Assembly (NCBI RefSeq): GCF_010093815.1
Contig: NW_022985568.1
Coordinates: forward strand, 643,478-707,477
Length of the DNA: 64,000 nucleotides
From: Pseudovirgaria hyperparasitica
Lineage: Eukaryota; Ascomycota; Dothideomycetes; Acrospermales; Acrospermaceae
Reading direction: 5' to 3'
In this document: piece after piece, positions 46,301-56,541 of the stretch
Layout of the letters: every line of letters begins with the position of its first letter
Position numbering within the stretch: the stretch's first letter is position 1
The notes under the pieces: generated by a model
Databases searched by the model: none
What the model was told of the DNA's origin: nothing
Seen by the model: the letters and a program-made list of their open reading frames with translations, nothing else
Made by a program: the position numbers and the translations under genes

Positions 46301-47240
46301 TAGGGGGTCGTAAATGCACCTCGAGGCTCGAGTTGTGCAGTGCAACCTCAATGTAGGATGTGACACTCTCGGCGTCGTAGCCACTCCGTACTTTACAGCC
46401 TCGGAGGTCCGGAATGAGGGTCCTGTGGTACGAGGATGATTCTCCACGGGGCTCAAATACTAAGCTTCCTGATTCGTCATTAATATAACAATAAGACATC
46501 GACCAGTTGCTTGAGGCGCCTCGTCTGAAAGCAAGCATTCCCTGCATCTTTCCGGACGAAGTCTTCATCAATCTCAGAATCTTGCGAGTGTCAGAAGTTG
46601 TCGTTGGAGCAGCCCATGAGTCTGGGTGGGTAGTGCTGGAGCTGTGCGGTAACAGCATTGGTTGCTGCGGCGGAAATTTAATCAGGCGGTTTCGGTTTGC
46701 ATTAGTTGACCGATGACCAGTATGATACATAGAGGAGGAAGCCGTAGCTGGGTCGTCGATGGAAGGATGGCCAATCGACGTTATAATGTCGTCGGCACTT
46801 CCTTGATAGGATCCGGAGGCAGCAGCATGCACAGATCCAACACGGTGCCTGCTAGTGACAAAAAGATTGGACGAAGAAACGTCTCTGGCGGTCCTTTCTT
46901 CCATGGTACGAGTCCTAGGTCTCAACTGAGATTCTTTTGCACCGCGTAGGCTTACGTCTCCTTCATTAGCATTTCCACGTGCACCATACGCTCGAGGAGT
47001 CGTATTTCTTGGACTTTCTTGGTTTGAACCGGACCTTGGTGATATGGGTGGGGAGTTGACCATAGATCCGTCTCGAGAATAAATCGATCGCTCCCCTAGC
47101 TCGGGTTCAGGCGTCACTGCTCGTATGGTAGGCGCAACATGGGATCGAGATGGAAGAACTCGACCCTCTGGTAGGGATGCCTGTGTTGTGTACGCCTCCG
47201 ATACATTCTTTCGTCGGCTGGCCTGCCTGCTTTGGTCCAT
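43365..47240 (-). CDS. BUD2: Ras-family GTPase-activating protein, Bud2/Cla2-like
   Basis: Model: complement(join(43365..44341,44396..47240)), 1,273 aa. The first ATG of the long frame is at 47,240; upstream in-frame codons start only at GTG, and a TATAAAT box lies at 47,351-47,345. The N-terminus is Ser/Arg-rich. Two PH-like regions follow (about 215-333 and 370-505), then a C2-like domain (about 530-640, GYYIEVLLDNEIRARS). The RasGAP domain is at about 780-1,040. RGNTLL near residue 815 supplies the arginine finger, and FLFLRFFCPAVLNPNLFGLL near 930 is the GAP signature. It stimulates GTP hydrolysis on a Rap/Rsr1-type GTPase controlling polarity. A 54-nt intron (44,395-44,342) is in frame with no stop; removing it restores GLLKDKPKMRARRTYTLIAK, the expected family sequence. 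The C-terminus is basic and Ser-rich. Confidence 0.9.
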   Translation of the reverse strand: MDQSRQASRRKNVSEAYTTQASLPEGRVLPSRSHVAPTIRAVTPEPELGERSIYSRDGSMVNSPPISPRSGSNQESPRNTTPRAYGARGNANEGDVSLRGAKESQLRPRTRTMEERTARDVSSSNLFVTSRHRVGSVHAAASGSYQGSADDIITSIGHPSIDDPATASSSMYHTGHRSTNANRNRLIKFPPQQPMLLPHSSSTTHPDSWAAPTTTSDTRKILRLMKTSSGKMQGMLAFRRGASSNWSMSYCYINDESGSLVFEPRGESSSYHRTLIPDLRGCKVRSGYDAESVTSYIEVALHNSSLEVHLRPPTQDAYDSWFAALLCWQPLRPKGILNRMAKPQAALATERRLVDSRRHSEVSLLKEAPIIKVGKMIYWDTSSSSSSSSTTRPETPKSSRPGNTRMQSQGARKWRKVSCTLRENGELKLYADTDVTLVSVVQLSHLSRSAIQRLNPSVLDNEFCIAIYPQYTSAANSLSLLRPVVLSLESRVLYEVWIVLLRAFTIPQLYGPKQSPNGDMPSPGLSSSTVDMFRMERSLSMRIMEAKLTSSTPAVPSTKGQNGAVLQGGYYIEVLLDNEIRARSTVIAESSHPFWGEDFEFTDLPAVMSSCTIVLKRRPAGAGPIEPSRKEVARKAAEDALTSTESFGIYNTLSFDQTVGKVDIYLDDLESNKPIDKWWQLNNMYANPVGEVMLKVSTDDSVILMARDYQPMSELLHKFSNGLTLQLAQMIPNELKRLSDYLLNIFQVSGQAGDWIMALVEEEIDGTQKETPASRLRFSRRMGSTDSSESVALNSDRELLVRDMGNNAKLEANLLFRGNTLLTKSLDLHMRRLGKEYLEETLSDKMNEILEKDPDCEVDPNKVLSSHDLDKNWRKLISWTEEVWKAIFNSANRCPQELRIIFRHIRGCAEDRFGDFLRTVAYSSVSGFLFLRFFCPAVLNPNLFGLLKGKHDVIADIFVACANPRTDKPKMRARRTYTLIAKSLQGLANMSTFGSKEHWMEPMNSFLTAHRQEFRTFLDTVCSVPSGSGNGPPIPPSYSTPIAILQRLPPTSREGFPSLPYLIDHARNFAGLVTLWLEHANTAHHIQEGDGDLAKFHAQCQSLKQRTKDCLAGAERAERPSSSLSVQWEELVEQLETSAVLDLSRRPGRREVMAAQSQIDDDETSPTSTPVTMKHAKPRTFSGSGAKPSSIISSKALSSRYAPSSGAASASASAAGDTPPGSSHGWEESMSRGTIGRSHVDPSLGDSDDEYATALPKFSSSSQAPEKDKAKGDKEKSGFKNIVPSFSRKKK
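44342..44395 (-). other. In-frame 54-nt intron of the RasGAP gene
   Basis: Donor GTAAGC, branch GCTAAT and acceptor GACAG enclose 54 nt that are open in the coding frame and would add 18 residues inside the GAP domain if retained. The first AG (CCCAG) is only a few bases after the branch site and would break the frame; the next AG preserves it. This is read from sequence; no transcript data. Confidence 0.75.
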
Positions 47241-48877
47241 GCTGACCGAACCCCCGCAATGGTGCGAAGAGTCGTTGGATCCAGATCTTTTGTCAGGTTC
47301 CTGCCAACTGCGCAGCACCGCAAGTTAGGCAAACGTCTTTTCTAATTTATAGCCAGCCAAGTCGACTGCGACGTCGTGCCAGTATTGAATCCTGGCTCGT
47401 CCACAGTTGTAACTAACTGCCCCACGTTGCTGGAAATGGCGAGGCCAGATACGGCGTCCAGTCACTCGACCACGACGCAACGCGCTTCGCAGAGTTATCT
47501 CAATAGCACCCTTCAGAATATCCTACGACTGGGCGATGCAGTAGGGTCCTCTCATGCGCATGAGGATCGAAAGGCGACGTCGTGGGGCTCTTGGCGGGTA
47601 GCGGTGCAAACGACTGCTCGTCAGAAGGAACGGTGAGCAACGAATGGTGGAAGCATGTCGCACGTAGGACACTAGAGGGCGATTGAAGCGCGCAGAGAAT
47701 GAGGCAGTACGGAGCGAGGATGATAACGGAGGAGGCCTGAAAAATGAAGGGTTTGATGTTTCGCGGCGACCTGGAATGAAGTTGGGTGAGGAACAGACAG
47801 TAGCTGCAGCCAATCCCGAGTCATGGGCAGCGGGAACGTGCTCCAATCCACCACCTCAGTCGGGTTCTCTCCTACACGGAACAGTCAAGACGACAAAAAG
47901 GCCAAAAGAGAGATATAGAGAGAGAGATTGGGCCAGTTGAGCAGTGCACAAACTGCAGCAATAATGTTGTCGGAGGAACTGCAACAAGTGTTATCATTGG
48001 GCTTGGTACCTATACCTAGTAGGTTAAAGCATTTCCCCAGATCAAACACATCCGTTATTAATTTAACCCCAAGCTTCGGGTCCGGCCTGCTAACGCCCCT
48101 CGCACGAGGGCGGTGGTTAATTAGTTCCTTTGTTCAATGTTATTAGAGGATGTTGCGGTAGATTGCACGAAGCACAGGACGTAGTCATGTCATGCAGTTC
48201 TCTGTTAGCTCTGATAAAGAGTCTGCTGCCATCTAGAACTGCCAGATCAGATGTCAAATGCTTGAGGATCGTCAGTTGTCAAGCCGATGCTGCTCGCTAA
48301 CCGAATGAGCCGGCGAGCCAGCTGTATGCATGATGCGTCCCAATTGCATTAGTCCAAAAGTCTATATATATAGATTATTAGGGGGTCTGTGTCGAACAGC
48401 AACAGTTACATGCAGAGGCATGCGAACCAATGGAATTCATCTGTATAGAATACCACAGGTAGTGTAACCCTGGCATATCGCATACCCAAAATGGGCTCAG
48501 GGCTTCTGCGCCGAGCACCGGGTGTTGTTCATCAATAAAAGTCTGCACGCACCGCTGTTTCGGCGAGCACGTTTCAGAAAATAGGAGACAGGTCAAGTAA
48601 GTAAGCCAGTGCTGAAGCAAAGATAAGGTATCATTCGTGTTCCTGCGTAGACTCGCCAATCTCCATAACGTGATATAGTAAGCAATAATAAAAAAACCTC
48701 AACTGCGTCGACTCGGGGACTCCGTCCGTCGTCATATCCAACAGCGAGCAGCCCAAATTGTAACAGGATAAGTAAAATAAATATATCATATTTGCACGTG
48801 AGAACCCGGTAAAATGTTCATCTGCCTGGTCTGATCGAGGTTCGTCGCTTTGCGATCCTCTCAGAGATGCAGCTAGC
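47241..48877. promoter_or_regulatory. RasGAP upstream region and Ser/Pro-rich gene 3' flank
   Basis: On the minus strand a TATAAAT box (47,351-47,345) lies 105 bp before the RasGAP ATG. A 66-codon ATG frame on the plus strand at 47,434-47,634 has no homologue I recognise and is not called. The rest, about 47,700-48,870, shows no gene. Confidence 0.45.
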
Positions 48878-49855
48878 CTATCTGAATGACGTTTGGTCAA
48901 CGTTGGGAAGTTCGGCGCTGATTGGGCTCACAGGCTGGACGTGACTGCCACCAAGGTCTCCACTCCCAGTCTTGCGGAGCGCTTGGCGCATGGTCTCGAT
49001 ATTGAGTTCGCCACTTAGAGACGGACTGTGTGTCCCTGTGGCGGTGGTTGGGCTCCCAGGAGCCTTGACAGCATTGTCCAAGCCTCGTACAGATGCGGCC
49101 ACACTTGTAGGAGGAGATGGGCTACCAAAATTGTGCGAGGACGCAGGCGAACGCACCGGGGACGGTGAGCGATTTGTGGTAGAGGAAAGGCTCATCAGAT
49201 TCAGAGCGTCTCGGTCGTCTTGATCGTGCTCAGCTTGGACGACGTCCGCGAATGAGATGAAGCTCAATCGGCGGGGATCTCCTGTATCAATAGAGCCATA
49301 GTTCGATCCTGCCTCATCTTGTAGGTGTAGCGGTATTGCTGGTGGTGGAGCCAACTCTTCTGAGGCTGGAGAGGCCTGAGACATCGATTCGTGAGGGGTG
49401 CCACTGACCGCTGCTGATGCGGGATGGTGAGCACTGTGTGTAACAATCTGGACATCATCGGGATTGAGATGGTCGTCAGTAATGGCTATAGTGGATGCCT
49501 CAAGCGCTGGCGGAATGTGATCTTCGGTGGTGATGTGAGCTGGAATTGCGGGGGAAAGCTCCCCAGGTAGGAGGGTGCTCTCCTGCACATTGCGTTCGAA
49601 GATCTGTGAAGAAGCTGGGGAATGCATTCGAGGAGATGATGAACGATATCTCTGGCTAGGAGATGCAAGACTGGGAATCCGTGGGCTTCGACCTGGTGAA
49701 GTAGCTTGCGGTGATGAGGAGCTCTGGAGTGATGCAGCATTCAATGGAGCGGGTGTAGAGGTTGGCCCAGCACCCTTCTCGGCGTCTTTCTTCTTCCCGA
49801 AGCCAAATAATCTACGTTTTCCGCCACTCTTGTCTGGTGTCCCAGAAGCGTCCAT
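48878..49855 (-). CDS. Ser/Pro-rich conserved fungal protein of unknown function
   Basis: This is a single-exon frame of 325 aa from ATG 49,855. The N-terminus is basic (GGKRRLFGFGKKKDAEKG), followed by long Ser/Pro/Ala-rich, probably disordered sequence with many SP and TP sites. The motif GDPRRLSFISFADVVQAEH (near residue 193) is the kind of short conserved island found in a widespread Pezizomycotina family without known function. A second ordered patch, GELNIETMRQALRKTGSGD, lies near the C-terminus. No catalytic or membrane features are present. The many proline-directed sites suggest a phosphorylated regulatory or cortical protein; that is inference. Confidence 0.82.
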   Translation of the reverse strand: MDASGTPDKSGGKRRLFGFGKKKDAEKGAGPTSTPAPLNAASLQSSSSPQATSPGRSPRIPSLASPSQRYRSSSPRMHSPASSQIFERNVQESTLLPGELSPAIPAHITTEDHIPPALEASTIAITDDHLNPDDVQIVTHSAHHPASAAVSGTPHESMSQASPASEELAPPPAIPLHLQDEAGSNYGSIDTGDPRRLSFISFADVVQAEHDQDDRDALNLMSLSSTTNRSPSPVRSPASSHNFGSPSPPTSVAASVRGLDNAVKAPGSPTTATGTHSPSLSGELNIETMRQALRKTGSGDLGGSHVQPVSPISAELPNVDQTSFR

Positions 49856-51799
49856 CTTCTAGTGTGTGTGCTGGGTAGAAAGCGCTCGAGTGACGCTGTT
49901 AATGCTGGAGAGCGATCCAAGGCCCTCTGGAAGCCGTTGAAGATGTATGCAACAACTCTGATAGTAGTCAATGCACTGGGCACAGTAAATTCCGCTAGCC
50001 TTCGGAGGAAAAGATGCAGAGACGCTGCTGGAGGTGGGCAGCGAGATTTAGCTCAAGACGGATGTCGAGCGGTATTTCGGCAAAGGCTATCAAGCTTAGA
50101 TAGCAGAAGTTTGGTCGTTGGGAGAACCTCTGGACTCGGGATGGATCTGAGTAAAGGAGTTCTATGGTTCTCGCTTTGTCTTGAGTGTAAGGTCGACTGG
50201 AAGGGTAGAAGACGAGACGAGACGAGACGAGAGTGAGGACGGTAGCGCAACGAAGTCGTACGCTTGGAGGGAGGGTGTAAGTTGCGCAATTGGTGGGACG
50301 CCGTGGCCGAGGAATGATGGAGAGCTGGGGTACCTGACACAACACCAGGGGCACAGGCTGAGTTGCAGGAGCGGCCACAAATGGGAGGTATATGTGTGCT
50401 GTATGCTGTGTGCTATGCTGTGTAATTATAGAAAGATGTCTTCTGCTTTAAAGAGACGAAGTGAAAAACAAAAAATGCGAGACTGCTTTTGCCCGTCGCG
50501 TCGTTTCAGCAGCGTGGTGATGTATGGTGGCTTACGTATTCACGGTTCCGTAAAAATAAAATACGCGGCCTGAGGCTACGTAACACTCTTACCCCCCTAC
50601 TCACTTCTCTTCCAACATCTAATCATTATTATGGCCCCGGACAAAACATAGAAACTCAGCCCCCTACGTCGTCGAATAAGCACAACTTTGACTTCCCACT
50701 TTACAATGTGTCTCGTGTCTGCTTTCCCGTTCCTGTTTCTGTTCCTGATTATGTGGATCAGCAGATCAATACATGTTGGCTTTGCTTTTGTCATGGTTGG
50801 TCGGCGGTTAAGGCCCACGGTATACGTCATGCCCTACGTAGTGAGTGCATAGGTAATCAGGACCTATTTAATTAGGTGGTGTGTATTAGCCAACACTCGC
50901 CCTGAGCCTGTGCCTGTTCCTGTAAGAAGCCAAGTCGCCTTACCGGGGTCTACATATGCACACTGTAGCCTGGACCTGACCCGGCACATATGTGGATATA
51001 CAGTATCCGACTATTACTCCGCAAAACACTCTTGGCCACTATCACCGTCCTGTAAAAACACGCCCACTGCACCGCCAAACTCGGCATGTTGTCCGAGAGT
51101 GATAGCCAGAATGAGAAGCGACAGGATGGGTCATTGGGGCGCCCTGCTGTGCACCGTATGGCTGGTCGAAGCCCCGGATGCAATGTAGCTGCATTTGCAC
51201 GAGCGTCTTGTGTGATGCTACTGCTCATACTCTTCTTGACGGGCATGCCTCTTGATCTAGCATGCTCGCCACTATCAAGAATATGGAGCCAGTCGCCTAG
51301 TATAAATTGTAAGCCCGTCTCCTATCTCTATACGTCGAATTCCGCACGCAACGTGATGCTTCTCCCATGGTAAACAACTCCCTTGACATTCTGCACTCAT
51401 CACATCACCAAAACACTCCGGTAAATCTTTATCGTTCTTAATGGCACACCGCATCATGTATGAATCTTGCTCCTTCGCCCGTATACCGCCTTTCAGCACG
51501 TTGGCCCAATTTCTTGAAACTCAGGTTACAGGTACAGACGTGTGCTACAAAAAGAGCACAATGTGCTAGCATCACATTTATTCTGCGTGCGAGTCCCTGC
51601 GAAAGGTTACCTCCCATGATTGAGGGAATAGACTAAGAGATCTGCATAGAGTGATCTGGGAGGCTCCTGCTCTTTCTTGTGAGCACTTTCCCTATCTGAA
51701 AATGATACCCTATCTGGGAAACTCAAGTACTCGCATTTTGCACAAACGTTGGTCTTGAGATGTCATGCCGACATCGTTAAACCCTCGAAAACTCCTAAT
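49856..51799. other. Divergent intergenic region, Ser/Pro-rich gene and GH27 promoters
   Basis: This is a 1.9-kb spacer between divergently transcribed genes. It contains a GACGA pentanucleotide run at 50,211-50,231. Several short frames on both strands begin at TTG or GTG or lack support. Just before the GH27 start, an ATG at 51,760 opens a six-codon upstream ORF. Confidence 0.5.
50211..50231. repeat. GACGA microsatellite, about 4 copies
   Basis: GACGA repeats about four times in tandem, about 360 bp upstream of the Ser/Pro-rich gene. It is pyrimidine-rich on that gene's coding strand, as common in fungal promoters. Confidence 0.8.
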
Positions 51800-53418
51800 A
51801 TGTTACTGACTTCATTGATAGCAGGCAGTGCTTTTAACCAGTATGCGTCTGGTCGAGTCGCAAAAGATAAACACACAGGCCGCCTGCCTGCGATGGGCTT
51901 TAGTTCATGGAACGAGTATGGATGCAGCATCAACGAGTCCGTGTTCTTGACTGTCGGAGAGCGTCTAATCTCAACTGGCCTCAAAGATCTGGGCTACGAA
52001 TACGTCAACATAGATGACTGTTGGAGTGACAAAGCTGTCCAGCGTGACAAGGTCACCAAGGAAATACGCCCAGATTACACCAAGTTTCCCCGAGGCATCA
52101 AGCATACCGCTGACCGGATCCACGCCCTGGGCCTGAAGTTGGGCATCTATAGCGATGCCGGTATGACTGATCCAGCGACAATCAATATCAAACTCTACTG
52201 ACTCGAAATTTCAGGATCCTTGACCTGCGCAGGCTATGCCGGCTCTCTCGGCCACGAAGACATAGACGCCAAAACCTTCGCCAACTGGGGCATCGACTAT
52301 CTCAAATACGACAACTGCAACGTCCCTGCCAAATGGCTGGACGAGTACGAATGGTGGCCAGAACGCTGGACCGGCGGCTCCCTCGACGACGGCCAACCCT
52401 CACCGCCCAACTATGATTGGGCTACCTCGAACACGGCCAGACGCTTCGTGCGCATGCGTGACGAGCTCGAGAAACAGCATCGTGTCATCCAGTACTCGCT
52501 CTGTGCGTGGGGCCATGGCCACGTCGATATCTGGGGTAATACGACGGGCCAGAGTTGGCGGATGTGGGGCGATATCGCGCCGCAATGGACAGGCCAGGAC
52601 GGCTCTGCTTGGGGCTTGAGTATGTTCGTTGTCTATAGGTCATGAATGGGGGAGCTAATATGCATGTAGTGCCCATCGTCAATCACGCCTCGTTCTTCGC
52701 CAACGTCTCGGACTTCTGGGGACATGGCGACTACGTACAGTTCCTCTCCTCCCCCCTAGGCACTAGCATATCTAACAACAAAACACAGGACATGCTCGAA
52801 GTCGGAAACGGCAACCTTACACTCGAGGAGAACCGCTCGCACTTTGCTCTCTGGGCAGCCCTAAAATCCCCTCTTATCATCGGCACTCCCGTAACCCCCC
52901 CTCTACAGTCTCTCCCATCACACACCCTCACTAACAACCCCAACAGCTCGACAACATTCCTCCCTCAACCCTCTCCATCCTCTCCACCCCCGCCCTAATA
53001 GCCTACAACCAAGACCCCACCTACGGCCGCTCCGCCACCCCCTACAAATGGGGCCTCAACCCCGACAACACCTGGAACCGCACCCATCCAGCCGAGTACT
53101 GGGCCGGTCCATCCTCCCTCGGCATCCACGTCTTCATCCTCAACACCCTGGACTACGAAGTAGTGAAAGTGGCGGTGTGGGCCGAGGTTCCGGGCTTGCG
53201 GGCGGGACGCAGGTATCGGGTCACGGATATGTGGAGTGGAGAGGACTGGGGCGTGTGGGAGGGGGCGTGGATGGGGGTTGTGAGGGCGCATGATACGATT
53301 GCGGTGACAATTACTGAGGTTGATGGTGAGTTTGTTTGAGGGGAACCAGGGGAGGGGTTTCTTGGGGAGTACTGGCTGACTCTGGTTATATATAGGGCGG
53401 CATCCGTCTCCGGAGTAA
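51800..53418 (+). CDS. Alpha-galactosidase, glycoside hydrolase family 27
   Basis: Model: join(51800..52160,52215..52619,52670..52890,52947..53325,53396..53418), 462 aa, four introns of 50-70 nt. It releases terminal alpha-1,6-linked galactose from oligosaccharides such as melibiose and raffinose and from galactomannan side chains. A short hydrophobic leader ([18 protein letters not shown]) suggests secretion. GH27 motifs are intact: [42 protein letters not shown] with nucleophile Asp153, YSLCAWG, and SWRMWGDI with acid/base Asp240. A C-terminal beta-sandwich region follows. The final exon is only 23 nt (GRHPSPE after the junction), chosen because GGTGAGT is a strong donor; reading through would stop soon after in EFV. 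A start at the ATG of 51,800 is used; codons further upstream begin at TTG. Confidence 0.93.
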
Positions 53419-53894
53419 GGAGGTTTGAGGGCGTTGGAGAGAGTGAGAACTTGCATACCTAACATACCTATCAATGCCAGTTTTCCAGCTGTTGACAGCA
53501 CTTGATTCCGTTTCCTACACTGTTCAAGTGGTTTGAGGCCCAATTCCCGCTAGCGTTTTGCCCAATTGTTTCTGATTCATACTTGATTCTCGGATCGCAG
53601 TTAGCACGCTTGTGTCGACCATATGCAATCACAAGCACAATCACAAACACAGCTCGTAGCACAGAAAAACGCTCTTCGAGAACGGGTAAATATATTTCAT
53701 CATTCGCAAAGCAAAACTATCACATGCCGCACTGCCAGAATGCAAACTCAAAACTCAGGACGCAAACGCAAAACGCCAAGCCTATGAAAAACCCACACAA
53801 AGTCCATGCCATGCCATGCCATGCCATGCTCATTTCACGCTTCAAAATTCCATTGGTATAATGCTCATTCCCCAATGTCCCCACTACCGTAACG
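53419..53894. terminator. Convergent 3' region between GH27 and the Arg/Ser-rich gene
   Basis: The two genes end towards each other here. A CCATG pentanucleotide run occupies 53,804-53,828. No gene is seen. Poly(A) signals are not individually called. Confidence 0.45.
53804..53828. repeat. CCATG microsatellite, 5 copies
   Basis: Five perfect tandem copies of CCATG lie in the convergent 3' region, about 70 bp beyond the stop of the Arg/Ser-rich gene on its downstream side. Confidence 0.9.
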
Positions 53895-55476
53895 CTACCG
53901 ACCCTTGTACCTGTCGTCACGATCATATCCCCGGTCCCTACTCCGGCTTCGATCACTCACGTAGTGTCGCTCTCTTCCATGATCTCTGTCTCTGTCCCGA
54001 CTCCTGTCTCTGCTTCTATCGCGGCTCCGCGCCGAATCGGCAGATAAGTCGCGACTCCGGTCTTTGCCTTTGGCGCGCCGACTGACGCTGCGACTGAGGC
54101 TGCGCACGCGGTCTTTGATGCTGCGAGAGCGGCTGCGGCGGGGTTTCCCACTGCGATCGGATTTGGCGTCGTAGTCCGAGTCGGACCCATATTCGGAGTC
54201 TGCGTCTCTGCGCCTTGCACTAAGATACTGTTAGGTCGCTGAAAATGGTTGCTGTAAGAGGAGACTTATGGCTTACGATCTCTTCTTATCAGTCTTCTTC
54301 TCCAGCGCACGCAGGCCCGCACCGCCCAAGACAGCCCCGAGAAGGGTTGGAAATGCGCCGTGACCGACCTCATGCCCGACAAAGCCTCCACCGATGGCAC
54401 CGGCAAGACTGGCCGCGATCTTGCGCTCGCGGTCGTCCATGTTCTTAATGCGGTCCTTGACGCCGCGTGACTTGTTGCGCACTCTGTCACGGTTTGAAGA
54501 CTTGGCACGGCGCGAGCGGGACTGTGAGCGGTCGCCTTCAGACCGGTCGCGGGAGCGATGTCGTCGAGAGCGGCGTTCCGGTGAAGACGGCTGCGAATAC
54601 GAGCCTTGCCGGTAGAGTGGCGCAGCGGCTGCCCCTCCTGCTGCTGCTGCGGCCATGGCTTGTGGTGGTGATGGATACATGTTACCTGGTTGCGGAGGAG
54701 CGTAGTCGGCTGGGTTATAAGGTGGTATATAGTATTGGTCTTGATTCGGGGGACCTTGACTTGGGTCAAACGGCGCACCATTCGCAGGGTGAGGTGGATA
54801 TGACCCTTGATATGGACCGGAATAACCTCTTGCTTGCGCATCAAACCCTTGTCCGTCTGGAGGAGCGTAGTTGTTCGCACGATATTGAGGAGACCGCGGA
54901 GGGCTGTATCCTGTTGGATAGGAGGGTCCGGAGGGTCCCCGATTGTAGAACTGTTCGCCTGTCGCGGCACCAGCAGCGGCAGGTCCTGCAACTGTTAGCT
55001 TTTGCGCATTATACCTCTAAGTCCAACAGGAATACTAGACTGGCGATTCGTAGCTCGTAGCTTCTAAAGGCATGGACAAACAACGTACTGTGATCTGGTG
55101 GTTGGCCGTCGCGATCGCGATCGCGACGCGAGGAGCGGTACGGGTCCTCCATGCTCTGTTCTTCTCCCTTCCGCTTTCTCGAGTCTCTTCTCCTTCTCCG
55201 TCGGCGAGCTCGACGTGCTTTTTCGTCGGCGGAGGTATAAAAATCGTCACTTGTATAGTTCTCGCTCTCCTCCGAGTATCGTCGGCCGGTACTGGCTCGT
55301 CTTCCTCGCTCGTCGCTTCTCGAAGGCTTGTTGCTCGCGGCTCTTCTTCGATCTTCGCGTTCTCGTCTCTCTTTCTCCTTGTAGTATCCGCCAGGTATCG
55401 AGTCGAAGAGTTTGTCGGGGATTTTGTCAGCACCGAGGGCGATGGCCTTGAGGGCCAATTTCTGGTACGCCGTCAT
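53895..55476 (-). CDS. Arg/Ser-rich protein with glycine-zipper segment
   Basis: Model: complement(join(53895..54219,54277..54985,55089..55476)), 473 aa; introns of 57 and 103 nt with GCTAAC and CCTAAC branch sites. The conserved N-terminus (YQKLALKAIALGADKIPDK then LFDSIPGGYY) is typical of a Pezizomycotina family of uncharacterised proteins. A charged Arg/Glu region follows, then a Pro/Tyr/Gln-rich stretch made of GYSGPYQGSYPPHP-like sequence, then an RS-rich block. Near residues 310-345 is a glycine-zipper-like hydrophobic segment (IAASLAGAIGGGFVGHEVG, then LLGAVLGGAGLRALE). The C-terminus is a dense run of SRDRSRDRD dipeptides. It may be a membrane-interacting or RNA-associated protein, but no function can be assigned. 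Confidence 0.85.
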
Positions 55477-55933
55477 TGCTCAGCCCGGTCGCTCTTCAGG
55501 CCACCCCGGTATGAAATGTGCGTAGGCGATTCACGGTGACGTCGCGTGGCAAATCTGACCAATCAGTGGCAAGCAGACAGAGAGCACCGACGCTGATTGG
55601 GCAAACAGGTTGGGCTGTCAGACTTTGTCGGCCAGGGCTGCAGACTCCGGTGAAAGGGACGTGCAAGGTGGAAGATGAGGCAGTGAACCGGAACTGAGTC
55701 GTCAGAAGAATAGAAGTAGTACAAGAGGACGGTCGGGCATTTGTAAGGGGATTAGAGATGCATGGATGCACGTCTGCGTCTCCGTCCTCGCCTTCAGGCT
55801 GACTGACTGGAACCGATTCAGCCCAAACACGCCACGAGGAGGAAAAGGGCAAAGGGAGACAGGAAAAGGGAAATGAGGGAGAAAACCCAGTGCAATGGAT
55901 CCCTGCCAGATCGTGCTTTGGCAGGGCTTTTAG

Positions 55934-55966
55934 GTAGCAGTAGTCGTAGCAGTAGTAGCAGTAGTA
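55934..55966. repeat. Imperfect GTA/GCA trinucleotide repeat
   Basis: Interrupted AGT, AGC and CGT triplets run for about 33 bp, about 460 bp upstream of the Arg/Ser-rich gene. Confidence 0.75.
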
Positions 55967-56124
55967 ACAATAATTACCTTTAAGCAATATCAAAAAAGCA
56001 GAACCAGATTATTGTCTTTACCTTCCTCGCTCCGATCATCCAATTCCCGTTCGTTTATGGAAAGCACGACGTCATCACCATAACATCGTGACTACTACTA
56101 CCATTCACTCCATGGATGCACTCC

Positions 56125-56319
56125 TTAGCCCGCTCCCACTACTGCACCACCAATACGCGCATCAATATACCCATTGCTCATCCACTCGGCCATCATATCT
56201 AGTCCGTTCTTAGCTCTTCTCGTCGCCCTATGGCATTGTTGATGCAGACTTTTGGCCTGCAGGAATTCGATTACAACCCATCGCATGGGGTATGTATCCG
56301 CGGCGCCCAGTAGCTTCAT
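56125..56319 (-). CDS. Possible small protein or 3' exon, uncertain
   Basis: A 64-codon frame from ATG 56,319 reads as MKLLGAADTYPMRWVV followed by an amphipathic, Lys/Arg-rich helix-like stretch and DMMAEWMSNGYIDARIGG. Its composition is protein-like, unlike most short frames here. The frame is open further upstream, and a branch-like GCTGACTAAG lies 5' of it, so it could be the last exon of a small gene or part of the TRM44 3' region. I found no convincing upstream exon and recognise no family. Confidence 0.25.
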   Translation of the reverse strand: MKLLGAADTYPMRWVVIEFLQAKSLHQQCHRATRRAKNGLDMMAEWMSNGYIDARIGGAVVGAG

Positions 56320-56541
56320 GGATCTGCCGGCATCCAATAATCCGATTGCTTCACCGCTCCTTGTATGCCACAAATGAAGCCTTAGTCAGCGTGCTGTAGT
56401 ATCAGGCTCATATCTGGTGGGACAAAGAGCACAGTAGCAATTCGAATTCGAGTGCCTCCACGGAATACCTCGACTCGACACTGTAGCACAGAGCTTGTCA
56501 TTGTATTGGACTGTACACTCGTCTGAGGTTGACGCCGTACT

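Larger units (their letters stand above)
55477..56541. other. Upstream region of Arg/Ser-rich gene and TRM44 3' flank
   Basis: The region contains a GTA/AGC-type trinucleotide tract at about 55,934-55,966. A short protein-like frame on the minus strand at 56,125-56,319 is listed separately. Nothing else is supported. Confidence 0.5.

Noticed and set aside
47434-47634. 66-codon plus-strand ATG frame divergent from the RasGAP gene
   Set aside because: No recognisable motif, no splice signals, and it overlaps the likely RasGAP promoter.
50489-50875. 128-codon plus-strand frame
   Set aside because: It starts at TTG and contains no recognisable domain; it lies in a long promoter region.
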